Of a stretch of DNA of 64,000 nt, positions 36,984 to 46,119 are shown in pieces. The translations under genes were made by a program, and so were the position numbers. Positions within the stretch are counted from its first letter, which is position 1, and each line of letters opens with the position of its first letter. Source of the DNA: Cohnella ginsengisoli (GTDB lineage: Bacteria; Bacillota; Bacilli; Paenibacillales; Paenibacillaceae). The stretch lies in NCBI RefSeq assembly GCF_029525555.1, contig NZ_JAPDHZ010000004.1, forward strand, positions 620,001 through 684,000, read 5' to 3'. The notes under the pieces were generated by a model that saw only the letters and a list, made by a program, of their open reading frames with translations, was not told the origin of the DNA and searched no databases.

Positions 36984-38208
36984 GCGCGAACCCGATCGAT
37001 TGGAACGGCGCGGCGGCGCCGCTGACGGATGACTTGATCGCCGTAAGACGGCAACTGCACCGTTTTCCCGAGCTCAGCTTCGAGGAACGCGAAACGGCGC
37101 GTCTCGTCGCGCAGCGGCTGACAGCGCTCGGATTGGCGTGCCGTACGGAATTCGGCGGATACGGGGTCGTAGCCGATATCGTCGGCGATGCCGCGGGTCC
37201 TGTCGTCGCGCTCCGCGCCGACATGGACGCCCTCCCGATCGCCGAGGAGACCGGACTGCCGTTCGCCAGCGAGCGGCCCGGCGCGATGCATGCCTGCGGG
37301 CACGACGCGCACACCGCGATGCTGCTCGGGGCGGCCGAGCTGCTGGTCCAGGCGCGGTCGACGCTGAAGGGCACGGTCAGGCTCATCTTCCAGTCGGCTG
37401 AAGAGATCAACGAAGGCGCCAAAGCGATGATTGCCGAAGGGGTGTTGGAAGGCGTCGACGAGATTTACGGCCTGCACAACCTGCCTACGCTGTCCGCCGG
37501 CTTGACGTCCGTCCGGCCAGGACCGTTAATGGGCTCGGTCGACCGCATCGAGATCCTGGTCGAGGGCAAGGGCGCGCACGGCGCCATCCCCGATCAGGGC
37601 ATCGATCCGATCGTCTGCGCCAGCGCGATCGTCATGTCGCTGCAGAGCTTGGTTTCTCGCGAGACGTCGCCGTTCGATCCGGTCGTCGTGACGATCGGCA
37701 GCATCCATGCGGGAGACGCGAACAATGTGATTCCCTCGGCCTGCCGCATGACGGGCACCGTCCGGGCGTTCGCTCCAGAAGTTCGGGAGCGCTTGCCCGA
37801 AGGCATCGAACGGATCGTGAACCGGATCGCGGACGGATATCGCTGCCGCGCGAGCCTGACGTATATTCGCCAGACGCAGGTATTGGTGAACCATTCCGAA
37901 GCGGCCCGGAAGGTCGGGGAGGCGATCGACGCGGTTGCGGGGCCAGGCAAGAGGCTCGAAGCCGCCCCGACGCTTGCCGGCGAGGATTTTTCCGAGTATT
38001 TGAAGCATGTTCCCGGATGCTTCTTCTGGCTTGGCTCGGGTCCGGTCGAAGGCGCGGAACGCGCATACGGCCTGCACCATCCCCGCTTCGAGCTGAACGA
38101 GGCCTGCCTTCCGCTAGGAGCGGCGCTGCTCGCGGTCATCGCCTCGCGAAGGCTGGCAGAAGGTCCGCTGTCGTCGGGCGCGCATGCGGAAGGGGGCGGC
38201 ACGCTTGA
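36980..38208 (+). CDS. M20 family amidohydrolase (aminoacylase/deacetylase type), 3' end uncertain
   Basis: Dinuclear-metal hydrolase of N-acyl amino acids or related amides. Motifs: RRQLHRFPELSFEERETARL, LRADMDALPIAEET, MHACGHDAHTAMLLG and SAEEINEGAKAMI; GAGPHG-like dimerisation region GKGAHGAIPDQGIDPI. The frame as given stays open to 38686, across the next gene. Adding one G to GGGGG 38192-38196 gives a TGA at 38206-38208 that overlaps the next start and a normal 409-residue protein. Start ATG 36980 overlaps sdaAA by 4 bases. Confidence 0.8.
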
Positions 38209-39135
38209 AGTTCCGGACGATCGGACTCATCGGCACCGACTCCTCCCATGCGAATACGTTCACCCAGCTGCTGAACGATCCGAACGACCCGCTGCACGTG
38301 CCCGGTTACCGCGTCACGATGGCTTGGCCGGGCGGGTCGCCGGATTTTCCGCTCAGCGCGTCGCGCGTCGGAACGATCATGGGTCGGCTCGAGACCGAGC
38401 ACGGCATTCGCCGGGCGGACACACCCGAAGAGGTTGCCGCATCCTGCGATGCGCTCATGCTGCTGTCCATCGACGGCAGGGTGCGCAAGGAGCTGTTCGC
38501 ACGCATCGCGCCATACGGCAAGACTGTCTTTATAGACAAGCCGCTGGCCATATCCGGACGCGATGCCGCCGAGATCGAGGTCCTTTCGCGGGAACATGGC
38601 GTGCCGATATTCAGCGTATCGGCCCTTCGGTATGCCGTGCAAGGCGCCATGGGGCAGGCTTCGTTAGGAGAGGCGCCGATACTTGAAGCGACCGTTAGCG
38701 GTCCGCTGCAGATCGAACCTACGCAATCGATCTATTATTGGTACGGCATTCATCTCGCGGAAATGCTGTTCGCGCTTCTCGGCCCGGACTGTCTGACCGT
38801 CCGGGCCGAGCGCTGCGACGAATTCGACCGCATCGTGGGCGAGTGGGCGGACGGCCGGACAGGCACGGCCATCTGCAAGCGCCCCGAGGCAGGTTATATC
38901 TATGAGGCTGAAGTCCGGATCGGGGACGAAGCTATGGCGCTTGCGCTCGATCCGGACTTCAAAGACCATTATGCACGGCTCATCGCCGACGCGGCCTCTT
39001 TTTTCGACACGGGCATCGCGCCGGTCCCCGTCGAAGAGACGCTGGCGATCGTTCGCTTCCTGGACGCCGCGGAGATTAGCCTTAACGCGGGGGGGCGAGC
39101 CGGTGTCGCTTGAAGCGTACGCGAGACGTTCCTGA
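38205..39135 (+). CDS. Gfo/Idh/MocA family oxidoreductase
   Basis: NAD(P)-dependent oxidoreductase of sugars or sugar acids. N-terminal FRTIGLIGTDSSHANTF is the subgroup variant with SSHA after the nucleotide-binding loop; the catalytic-region EKP-like motif reads FIDKPLAISG. I favour TTG 38205 (GGAAGGGGG upstream); ATG 38184 is an in-frame alternative. The frame as given ends at 39113. Removing one G from the seven-G run 39089-39095 gives GGEPVSLEAYARRS and the stop 39133-39135, a common C-terminus of this family. The corrected length is 309 residues. Confidence 0.8.
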
Positions 39136-39163
39136 TCGTCCCCGGATTGTCGTTCTTTGACTA

Positions 39164-39192
39164 TTGCTGACGCAAAGTCTATCAGTTAGAAT
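39164..39192 (+). promoter_or_regulatory. Candidate sigma-A promoter before polC
   Basis: TTGCTG (39164-39169) and TAGAAT (39187-39192) have a 17-base spacer. It is the best match in the gap between the accessory operon and polC. Confidence 0.45.
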
Positions 39193-39214
39193 AATAGAAC
39201 AAGTACGAGAACAG

Positions 39215-39274
39215 AAAGCTTCCCGACTTTAACCTGCCGCAGGATCGCCTTGCGGGAGCGAAGTCGGGGGCTTT
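39215..39274 (+). terminator. Terminator-like hairpin just before polC
   Basis: A long stem pairs AAAGCTTCCCGACTT (39215-39229) with AAGTCGGGGGCTTT (39261-39274), one bulge, enclosing CCGCAGG-ATCG-CCTTGCGG. T-rich CTTTTGTTGTTG follows. It could close the upstream operon or attenuate polC transcription, because the predicted promoter lies upstream of it. Confidence 0.6.
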
Positions 39275-39288
39275 TGTTGTTGAAAGGG

Positions 39289-42200
39289 ATGAAGACTCCG
39301 ATTATGTTGCCGAAGCCCGATCAGAGGAAAAGATTCGAACTGCTGCTGGCGCAAGCGGAGATTCCGGGCGATTGGATCGACGCTCATTTCCGCGACGGTT
39401 ACATAGAAAGAGTAGAAGTGAGCAAGGCAAGCCGCAGTTGGCGGTTTCACTTCGTGATGGAATCGCTGCTGCCTCCGCCCGTTTACGCCGGATTCCACAG
39501 CCGCGTACGGGACAAGCTCGGTCATCTTGCGCAGATCCAGATGTGCCTGCGCCATAGTGAAGCCGTCGCTACGAGCGAACTGCTGCTGCATTACTGGCCG
39601 CTGTTCGTCGAATGGATGCAAGGCGAGTTCGCATCGGTCAACGGCTGGCTGGGCAAAGCAAGGCCCGAGACGGAAGGCGAACTGTTGACCTTGTTCATGC
39701 TGAACGAGGCGAGCCTGGAGATGGCGCGCAAGAAGACCGTCGATACGTATGCGGCCAAGTTTTTCGAGGAGCGCTTCGGCCGCGCCTGCCGGATCAAGCT
39801 GGCCGTGGGCGAAAAGCAGCAGGAAGCCGTCGAGGCGTTCATGCAGCGGCAGCTCGAAGAAGAGCGGCTGCACGTCCGCAAGCTTATGGAGAGCATGCCC
39901 GACGAGACGCCGCCGGAGGACACCGGCGGAGAAGCGCCCCAATCGCTGCAGCATGGCTACGAGATCAAGGACGACGCGGTGCCGATCCAGAACATTCAAG
40001 AGGAAGAAAAGAAAGCGACCGTGCAGGGCACGGTGTTCGGCCTGGAGGTCAAGGAGCTCCGCAACGGCAATACGCTCTACCAATTCCATGTGACCGACTA
40101 TACCGATTCGCTCACCGTCAAGATGTTCGGCAAAACGAAGGAAGACGTCAAAATGCTGAACCTTCTTGCGAACGGCAAATGGGTGAAGCTGCGCGGGCGC
40201 GTCGAATACGACCGGTTCCTCAATCCGCCGGAGCTCGTCATGATGCCGAGCGATTTGAAGGAGATCAACGGACCGAAGCCGCGCAGGGACGAGTCGACCG
40301 ACAAGCGCGTCGAGTTTCACTTGCACACGTCCATGAGCACGATGGACGCGATCGCGCCGGTCGACGCTTATATCAAGACGGCCGCCAAGTGGGGGCACAA
40401 GGCGATCGCCGTCACCGACCATGCGAACGTGCAGTGCTTCCCCGAAGCCGCTAAGGCCGCGAAGAAAAACGGGATCAAGATGATCTACGGCGTAGAGGCC
40501 AACGTCGTGAACGACGCGGTAGACATCGTGCTGAACGCCCGCGACACGGTGCTCGCGGACGAGACGTTCGTCGTATTCGATATCGAGACGACGGGCCTGT
40601 CGGTCACGGCGAACAAAATCATCGAGCTCGCGGGCGTCAAAGTGAAGGAAGGCCGGGAGATCGGCCGCTTCTCCACGTTCATCGACCCGCACGAGCCGAT
40701 TCCGTACAACATCCAGCAGCTTACGAGCATTACGGACGAGATGGTCGCCGGCGCGCCGGAGCTTGAGCCGAAGCTGACCGAATTCCTCGAATTCGTCGGC
40801 GACGCCGTGCTGGTCGCGCACAATGCCCGATTCGATATCGGCTTCATCCAGCACAACTGCAAGCAGCTCGGACTGCCGCAGCCGGGCAACCCCGTGCTCG
40901 ATACGCTGGAGTTGGCGCGGTATTTGCATCCGACGATGAAAAACCATCGGTTAAATACGCTGTCTAATCTATATAAAGTCAGCCTTGAGAACCATCACCG
41001 CGCCATCGACGATACGATCGCCCTGGCCGGCGTGCTCGAGGGGCTGCTCAAGGACGCGCAGACCCGAGGCATCACCCGGATGGCGCGGCTCAACGAAGTG
41101 AACGAGAACAGCTGGAAAACGACGCGTCCGTTTCATTGCTGCATTTACATGCTGAACGCGACCGGCAAAAAGAACTTGTACAAGCTGATCTCGCTGTCGC
41201 ATACGGACTATTTCCACCGCGTCGCCTGCATTCCCCGAAGCAAGCTCATCGAGCATCGGGAAGGTCTGCTTATCGTCTCGGGCTGCGAAAAGGGCGAATT
41301 TTACGAAGCGGTGCTGAACAAGTCGGAGGAAGAGGCTGCCGAGGTCGCCGAGTTCTACGACATTCTCGAGATTCAGCCGCTCGATTTTTATATGCACCTG
41401 CTGGACAAGGGGCTCGTGGGGAGCAGGGCCGAGCTCGAGCAGTCGCTGCGCAAGATCGTCGCCATCGGCGAACGGCTCGGCAAGCCGGTCGTCGCGACAG
41501 GCAACGCGCATTACCTGGAGCCGAGGGACAAGCTGTACCGCGACATCACGATTCATGGCATTACGGGCTTCAGCCCGCTGAAGGACCAGCGCAAGCCGGA
41601 CGCGCATTTCCGGACGACGCCGGAGATGCTGGACGCCTTCGCTTTTCTCGGCAAGGACAAAGCGTTCGAGGTCGTCGTGACCAACACGAACGAACTGGCG
41701 GACCGCTTCGAGGACATCAAGCTGTTCCCCGACGAGCTGTTCACGCCGAACATCGAGGGCGCCGACGAAGAGATCCGCAATACGTGCTACGCGACCGCGC
41801 GCAGCCTGTACGGCGAGGATCTGCCGCAGGTGGTCATCGACCGGCTGGAAAAGGAGCTCGTGCCGATCATCAAATACGGCTTCTCGGCGAACTACCTGAT
41901 TTCCGAGCGGCTCGTCAAAAAATCCAACCGGGACGGCTATCTCGTCGGCTCGCGGGGATCGGTCGGCTCGAGCGTCGTCGCGACGTTCCTCGGCATTTCC
42001 GAGGTCAACCCGCTGCCCGCGCACTACCTTTGCCGCAACGCCGCGTGCAAGCACCAGGAATGGTTCCTCGACGGCAGCGTGCCGAGCGGGTTCGACTTGC
42101 CTGACAAAGCCTGCCCGGACTGCGGCACGATGATGCGCGGCGAAGGACAGGACATTCCGTTCGAGACGTTCCTCGGCTTCAAGGGGGACAAGGTTCCCGA

Positions 42201-43620
42201 TATCGACTTGAACTTTTCCGGCGAATACCAGCCGCACGCGCATAACTTCACCAAAGAGATGTTCGGGGAGAAAGGCGTATTCCGGGCGGGCACGATCGGC
42301 ACGGTCGCGGAGAAGACCGGCTTCGGCTTCGCGAAGAAGTATCAGGAGGAGCACGGCAAAAGCTGGCGCGGCGCCGAGCTGAACCGTCTTGCGCAGGGCG
42401 TGACGGGCGTAAAGCGGAGCACGGGCCAGCATCCCGGGGGCATCGTCGTCGTACCGGATTATATGGAAGTCGAAGATATCACGCCGGTCCAGTATCCGGC
42501 GGACGATACGAGCGCGGAGTGGAAAACGACCCATTTCGACTACCACGCCTTCGACGCCAACCTGCTCAAGCTCGATATTCTGGGGCACGACGACCCGACG
42601 ATGATGCGGATGCTCCAGGACTTGACCGGCGTCGATCCGACGACGATTCCGATGAACGATCCGAAGGTCATGAGCCTGTTCAACTCGGTCGAGGCGCTCG
42701 GCATCCAGCCGAGCCAGATCAAATCCCAGGTCGCCACCTTCGGCGTGCCGGAGATGGGCACCCGGTTCGTTCGCCAGATGCTGGAGGAGACGAAGCCTTC
42801 GTCGTTTGCCGACTTGCTGCAAATATCGGGACTGTCGCACGGCACGGGCGTATGGCTGGGCAATGCCCAGGAGCTCATCAAAAACGGCACCTGCACGATC
42901 AAGACCGTTATCGGCTGCCGCGACGACATCATGCTGTTTCTCATCTACAAGGCGGGCATGGACGCGTCGCTCGCCTTCAAGATTACGGAGAGCGTGCGGA
43001 AGGGCAAGGGGCTTACGCCCGAATGGATCGAAGAGATGAAGCGCTGCGGCGTGCCGCAGTGGTATATCGACTCCTGCCTGCGGATCGAGTACATGTTTCC
43101 GAAGGCCCACGCCGCCGCTTACGTCATCTCGGCCGTGCGGACCGCCTATTTCAAGCTGTATTATCCGATTCATTATTATGCGACGTACTTTTCGGTTCGG
43201 GCGGCCGATTTCGACGTCGAGTTGTTCTGCCAAGGATACGACGCGATCCTGAAGGGAATGACGGAGATCGAGGCCAAGGGGTTCCAGGCGCTGCCGAAGG
43301 AAAAGAACATGATTCCGATCCTCGAGATGGGGCTGGAAATGACCGCGAGAGGCTTCAAGGTGAAGCCGCTGGACCTGTACCGGTCCGACGCCACCCGCTT
43401 CATCGTAGACGGCGACGCGCTCATCCCGCCGTTCTCGGCGGTCGCCGGCATCGGCGAAAACGCGGCGCGCAACATTGCCGCTTCGCGCGCCGACGGTGAC
43501 TTCCTGTCGATCGAGGACTTCCAGCAACGCTCCAAGGCGTCGAAGACGATCATCGAGCTGCTGACGACGATGGGCTGCTTCCGCGGCTTGCCCGAATCCA
43601 ACCAGCTGGCGTTGTTCTAA
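39289..43620 (+). CDS. polC: DNA polymerase III alpha subunit PolC (Gram-positive type)
   Basis: Replicative polymerase with proofreading exonuclease. About 1443 residues. Order: N-terminal domain, OB fold (about 240-325), PHP region beginning VEFHLHTSMSTMDAIAPVDA, inserted DnaQ-like exonuclease (FVVFDIETTGLSV; HNARFDIGF), then the rest of PHP, polymerase core with Cys zinc region (CRNAACKHQ, CPDCGTMM) and VPDIDLNFSGEYQ, and the C-terminal MFPKAHAAAYVISAVR. Start is uncertain: ATG 39289, ATG 39304 and several TTG codons at 39274-39282 are in frame, and the ribosome-binding site is weak. Confidence 0.97.
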   Translation: MKTPIMLPKPDQRKRFELLLAQAEIPGDWIDAHFRDGYIERVEVSKASRSWRFHFVMESLLPPPVYAGFHSRVRDKLGHLAQIQMCLRHSEAVATSELLLHYWPLFVEWMQGEFASVNGWLGKARPETEGELLTLFMLNEASLEMARKKTVDTYAAKFFEERFGRACRIKLAVGEKQQEAVEAFMQRQLEEERLHVRKLMESMPDETPPEDTGGEAPQSLQHGYEIKDDAVPIQNIQEEEKKATVQGTVFGLEVKELRNGNTLYQFHVTDYTDSLTVKMFGKTKEDVKMLNLLANGKWVKLRGRVEYDRFLNPPELVMMPSDLKEINGPKPRRDESTDKRVEFHLHTSMSTMDAIAPVDAYIKTAAKWGHKAIAVTDHANVQCFPEAAKAAKKNGIKMIYGVEANVVNDAVDIVLNARDTVLADETFVVFDIETTGLSVTANKIIELAGVKVKEGREIGRFSTFIDPHEPIPYNIQQLTSITDEMVAGAPELEPKLTEFLEFVGDAVLVAHNARFDIGFIQHNCKQLGLPQPGNPVLDTLELARYLHPTMKNHRLNTLSNLYKVSLENHHRAIDDTIALAGVLEGLLKDAQTRGITRMARLNEVNENSWKTTRPFHCCIYMLNATGKKNLYKLISLSHTDYFHRVACIPRSKLIEHREGLLIVSGCEKGEFYEAVLNKSEEEAAEVAEFYDILEIQPLDFYMHLLDKGLVGSRAELEQSLRKIVAIGERLGKPVVATGNAHYLEPRDKLYRDITIHGITGFSPLKDQRKPDAHFRTTPEMLDAFAFLGKDKAFEVVVTNTNELADRFEDIKLFPDELFTPNIEGADEEIRNTCYATARSLYGEDLPQVVIDRLEKELVPIIKYGFSANYLISERLVKKSNRDGYLVGSRGSVGSSVVATFLGISEVNPLPAHYLCRNAACKHQEWFLDGSVPSGFDLPDKACPDCGTMMRGEGQDIPFETFLGFKGDKVPDIDLNFSGEYQPHAHNFTKEMFGEKGVFRAGTIGTVAEKTGFGFAKKYQEEHGKSWRGAELNRLAQGVTGVKRSTGQHPGGIVVVPDYMEVEDITPVQYPADDTSAEWKTTHFDYHAFDANLLKLDILGHDDPTMMRMLQDLTGVDPTTIPMNDPKVMSLFNSVEALGIQPSQIKSQVATFGVPEMGTRFVRQMLEETKPSSFADLLQISGLSHGTGVWLGNAQELIKNGTCTIKTVIGCRDDIMLFLIYKAGMDASLAFKITESVRKGKGLTPEWIEEMKRCGVPQWYIDSCLRIEYMFPKAHAAAYVISAVRTAYFKLYYPIHYYATYFSVRAADFDVELFCQGYDAILKGMTEIEAKGFQALPKEKNMIPILEMGLEMTARGFKVKPLDLYRSDATRFIVDGDALIPPFSAVAGIGENAARNIAASRADGDFLSIEDFQQRSKASKTIIELLTTMGCFRGLPESNQLALF

Positions 43621-43685
43621 GGCTTGCGCATTCGGATGCGATGAAGCCGGCCGTCCTCCGCACCCCGGGCTTCCTGAATATTGCA

Positions 43686-43715
43686 TTGCAAGGGGCCTGG
43701 CGGTTATGGTATATT
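43686..43715 (+). promoter_or_regulatory. Candidate sigma-A promoter of the rimP-nusA-infB operon
   Basis: TTGCAA (43686-43691) and TATATT (43710-43715) with an 18-base spacer. The same two hexamers occur in the rpsB promoter candidate. Transcription would start just before the structured leader. Confidence 0.55.
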
Positions 43716-43732
43716 ATTTCTGGTAATCATGT

Positions 43733-43818
43733 GGATATCACTGTCTGCAGAAGAGTGGGGAAACCCACTCTTTACGTTTTGCATAGGCACTTTTGCATGT
43801 GCGATTCCGCAGATATCC
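43733..43818 (+). promoter_or_regulatory. Structured leader RNA upstream of rimP
   Basis: GGATATC (43733-43739) can close with GATATCC (43812-43818). Inside, AAGAGTGGG (43751-43759) and CCCACTCTT (43764-43772) form a perfect 9-bp stem capped by a GAAA tetraloop, followed by TTTACGTTTT, and a GCAC/GTGC hairpin lies at about 43787-43803. The shape suggests a conserved cis-acting RNA or attenuator. No known riboswitch was recognised. Confidence 0.5.
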
Positions 43819-43846
43819 ATTTGAAGCAATCGGGAGGTCTGGTCAT

Positions 43847-44309
43847 TTGAGCGTTTCAAAGATCAAATCCGCGGTCGAGCAGCTGGTCGCCCCCCTTCGT
43901 GGAGGAGAACGGCTTCGAACTGGTGGATGTAGAATACGTCAAGGAAGGCAGCAATTACTTTCTGCGCGTATTCGTGGACAAGGCGGGCGGCATCGATATC
44001 GACGACTGCGGCCGGGTGTCCGAATATTTAAGCGGGAAGCTCGACGAAGCCGACCCGATCCCCGAAGCTTACTTCCTCGAAGTGAGCTCACCGGGCGCCG
44101 AACGTCCCCTGAAGAAAGCGGAGGACGTCGCTTCTGCTGTCGGCAAACATGTATTCGTTACGACCTATGAGCCGGTGGACGGCGCCAAGGAATTCGAAGG
44201 CAGCCTGGACGGGTTCGACGGCAGCGTGCTGACCGTGACCGTCGGACGCAAGCGCCATGAGATTCCTTACGATAAAGTGGCTTCCGCGAGGCTGGCCATC
44301 GTCTTTTAA
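43847..44309 (+). CDS. rimP: Ribosome maturation factor RimP (YlxS), one-base frame break
   Basis: Needed for 30S subunit maturation. TTG 43847 is preceded by GGGAGGT. The frame breaks at the six-C run 43890-43895; removing one C gives LVAPFVEENGFELVDVEYVK and then the normal RimP core (VDKAGGIDIDDCGRVSEYLS; YFLEVSSPGAERPL). The corrected length is 153 residues. It heads the rimP-nusA-ylxR-ylxQ-infB-rbfA operon. Confidence 0.9.
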
Positions 44310-44335
44310 AATGCGAGAGGAGGAGAGTAGCAGCC

Positions 44336-45433
44336 ATGAGCATGGAGTTTATTGAAGCCTTAGGCGAGATCGAGCGCGACAAAGGCATCGCCAAGGATGT
44401 CCTCATCGAGGCCATCGAAGCGGCACTTATCTCCAGCTATAAACGCAATTTCAATACGGCGCAAAACGTTCGCGTCGATATCAACCGCAATACCGGCCTG
44501 ATCAAAGTGTACGCGCGCAAGACCGTCGTCGACGAGGTGCTCGACCCGCGCCTCGAGATCGCGATCGACGCGGCCCGTTCCATCAATCCGCACTATCAGA
44601 TCGAGGATATCGCCGAGATCGAGGTGACGCCGCGGGATTTCGGACGGATCGCGGCGCAGACGGCCAAGCAGGTCGTGACCCAGCGCATCCGCGAGGCGGA
44701 GCGCGGCCTGATCTACCACGCGTACGTGGACAAAGAGCAAGACATCGTGACCGGCATCATCCAGCGAATCGACATGCGCAACCTTTACGTCGACCTAGGC
44801 AAGGTCGAGGCGGCGCTGCCGCTCACCGAGCTCATGCCGACCGACAAGTTCAAGCAGGGCGACCGGGTGAAGTCTTATATCACGAAGGTCGAGAATACGA
44901 GCAAAGGGCCGCAGATCATCCTCTCGCGGACGCATCCCGGACTGCTCAAGCGCTTGTTCGAGCTCGAGGTGCCCGAGATTTTCGACGGCACGGTCGAGAT
45001 CCGTTCGGTCGCGCGCGAAGCGGGCTTCCGCTCCAAGATCGCGGTCCACTCGCGCGCGGACGAGGTCGATCCGATCGGCTCCTGCGTCGGACAGAAGGGC
45101 GTGCGGGTACAGACGATCGTGAACGAACTTAAGGGCGAGAAGATCGACATCGTCCGCTGGTCCGATTCCGTCGAGGAATACGTCGCCAACGCGCTCAGCC
45201 CGTCCAAGGTGCTCGAAGTCATCGTGTTCGAGGCCGAAAAGATGGCGCGCGTCATCGTGCCGGACTACCAGCTGTCGCTGGCGATCGGCATCAAGGGACA
45301 GAACGCGCGGCTCGCGGCGAAGCTGACCGGGTGGAAGATCGATATCAAGAGCGAGACGCAGGCGGAGCAGGAATACGGACGGCCGCGGACCGAAGGCGAC
45401 GCGATGCACCAGGACAGCGTGACGATCGATTAA
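44336..45433 (+). CDS. nusA: Transcription elongation/termination factor NusA
   Basis: Binds RNA polymerase and modulates pausing and termination. The 365-residue Gram-positive form has an N-terminal RNAP-binding domain (MEFIEALGEIERDKGI), S1 domain (about 130-200) and two KH domains with VGQKGVRVQTIVNEL and IGIKGQNARLAAKLTGWKID. Start ATG 44336 (GAGAGGAGGAG upstream), with ATG 44342 as an in-frame alternative. Confidence 0.97.
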   Translation: MSMEFIEALGEIERDKGIAKDVLIEAIEAALISSYKRNFNTAQNVRVDINRNTGLIKVYARKTVVDEVLDPRLEIAIDAARSINPHYQIEDIAEIEVTPRDFGRIAAQTAKQVVTQRIREAERGLIYHAYVDKEQDIVTGIIQRIDMRNLYVDLGKVEAALPLTELMPTDKFKQGDRVKSYITKVENTSKGPQIILSRTHPGLLKRLFELEVPEIFDGTVEIRSVAREAGFRSKIAVHSRADEVDPIGSCVGQKGVRVQTIVNELKGEKIDIVRWSDSVEEYVANALSPSKVLEVIVFEAEKMARVIVPDYQLSLAIGIKGQNARLAAKLTGWKIDIKSETQAEQEYGRPRTEGDAMHQDSVTID

Positions 45434-45481
45434 TTTTCAAGCGGCAATCATATAGACGGTCCGCATGGGAGGCGAGGAACC

Positions 45482-45803
45482 TTGAGACCGAGGAAGATAC
45501 CGCAGCGCAAATGCATCGCGAGCCAGGAAATGATGCCTAAAAAAAGAGCTCATCCGCATCGTCCGGTCGCCGACGGGGGAGATCTCCCTCGATCTGACGG
45601 GCAAAAAGCCCGGAAGGGGCGCCTATCTGTGCGGCAAGCTGTCCTACTTCAAGCTGGCCAAGAAGACGAAGGCGCTGGAGCGTGCGCTGAAGGCGCCCGT
45701 GCCGCCCGAGGTTTACGACAGGCTGGAGGAAGAATTTTTAAAGCTGGAAGGCGAATTCATTGCCGCGAAGGAGTTGGATAACGGCGATGACGACGAACGA
45801 TAA
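45482..45803 (+). CDS. ylxR: YlxR family RNA-binding protein, one-base frame break
   Basis: Small nucleic-acid-binding protein of the nusA-infB operon (also called RnpM/YlxR). TTG 45482 gives MRPRKIPQRKCIASQEMMPK, the family N-terminus with RKCI. The frame breaks at the seven-A run 45539-45545; removing one A gives KKELIRIVRSPTGEISLDLT, then KKPGRGAYLCG. Stop TAA 45801-45803. The corrected length is 106 residues. It overlaps ylxQ by 17 bases after correction. Confidence 0.87.
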
Positions 45804-46119
45804 GACGCTGTCGCGCCTGGGGCTCGCCATGCGGGCGGGCAAGCTCGTCTCGGGCGACGAGACGGTGCTCAAGAGCATCCGCGCGGGCGAAGCGAAGCTG
45901 GTGGTGATCGCCCGGGACGCTTCCGACAATACGCGCAAGAAAGTGGCGGACAAATGCGCAAGCTATGGCGTAGAGCTAATGACGGGCTACTCCCGGTACG
46001 ACCTGGGAGGCGCCGTCGGCAAGCCCGAACGCGTGCTGTTCGCCGTCACGGACCAAGGCTTCGCGAATCTCGTTCGCGAGGGCTTCGTTCAACATTCGGA
46101 GGTGGAGAATATTGAGTAA
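45787..46119 (+). CDS. ylxQ: YlxQ, L7Ae-type RNA-binding protein
   Basis: L7Ae/L30e-fold protein; homologues bind kink-turn-like RNA. The 110-residue form starts at ATG 45787: MTTNDKTLSRLGLAMRAGKL, then GEAKLVVIARDASDNTRKKV and the C-terminal GKPERVLFAVTDQGFANLV. An upstream in-frame start at 45760 would overlap ylxR more. The stop overlaps infB by 8 bases. Confidence 0.92.
   Translation: MTTNDKTLSRLGLAMRAGKLVSGDETVLKSIRAGEAKLVVIARDASDNTRKKVADKCASYGVELMTGYSRYDLGGAVGKPERVLFAVTDQGFANLVREGFVQHSEVENIE

Noticed and set aside
31842..39135. Mobile element or phage origin of the accessory block
   Set aside because: No integrase, transposase, terminal repeats, tRNA gene or clear composition shift was seen.
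40969..43686. 905-codon open frame on the - strand opposite polC
   Set aside because: High-GC shadow frame; composition is Arg/Asp/Leu-biased and polC is intact and unmistakable on the other strand.
43641..43850. 69-codon open frame upstream of rimP
   Set aside because: It covers the promoter and structured leader, has no ribosome-binding site and shows no family pattern.
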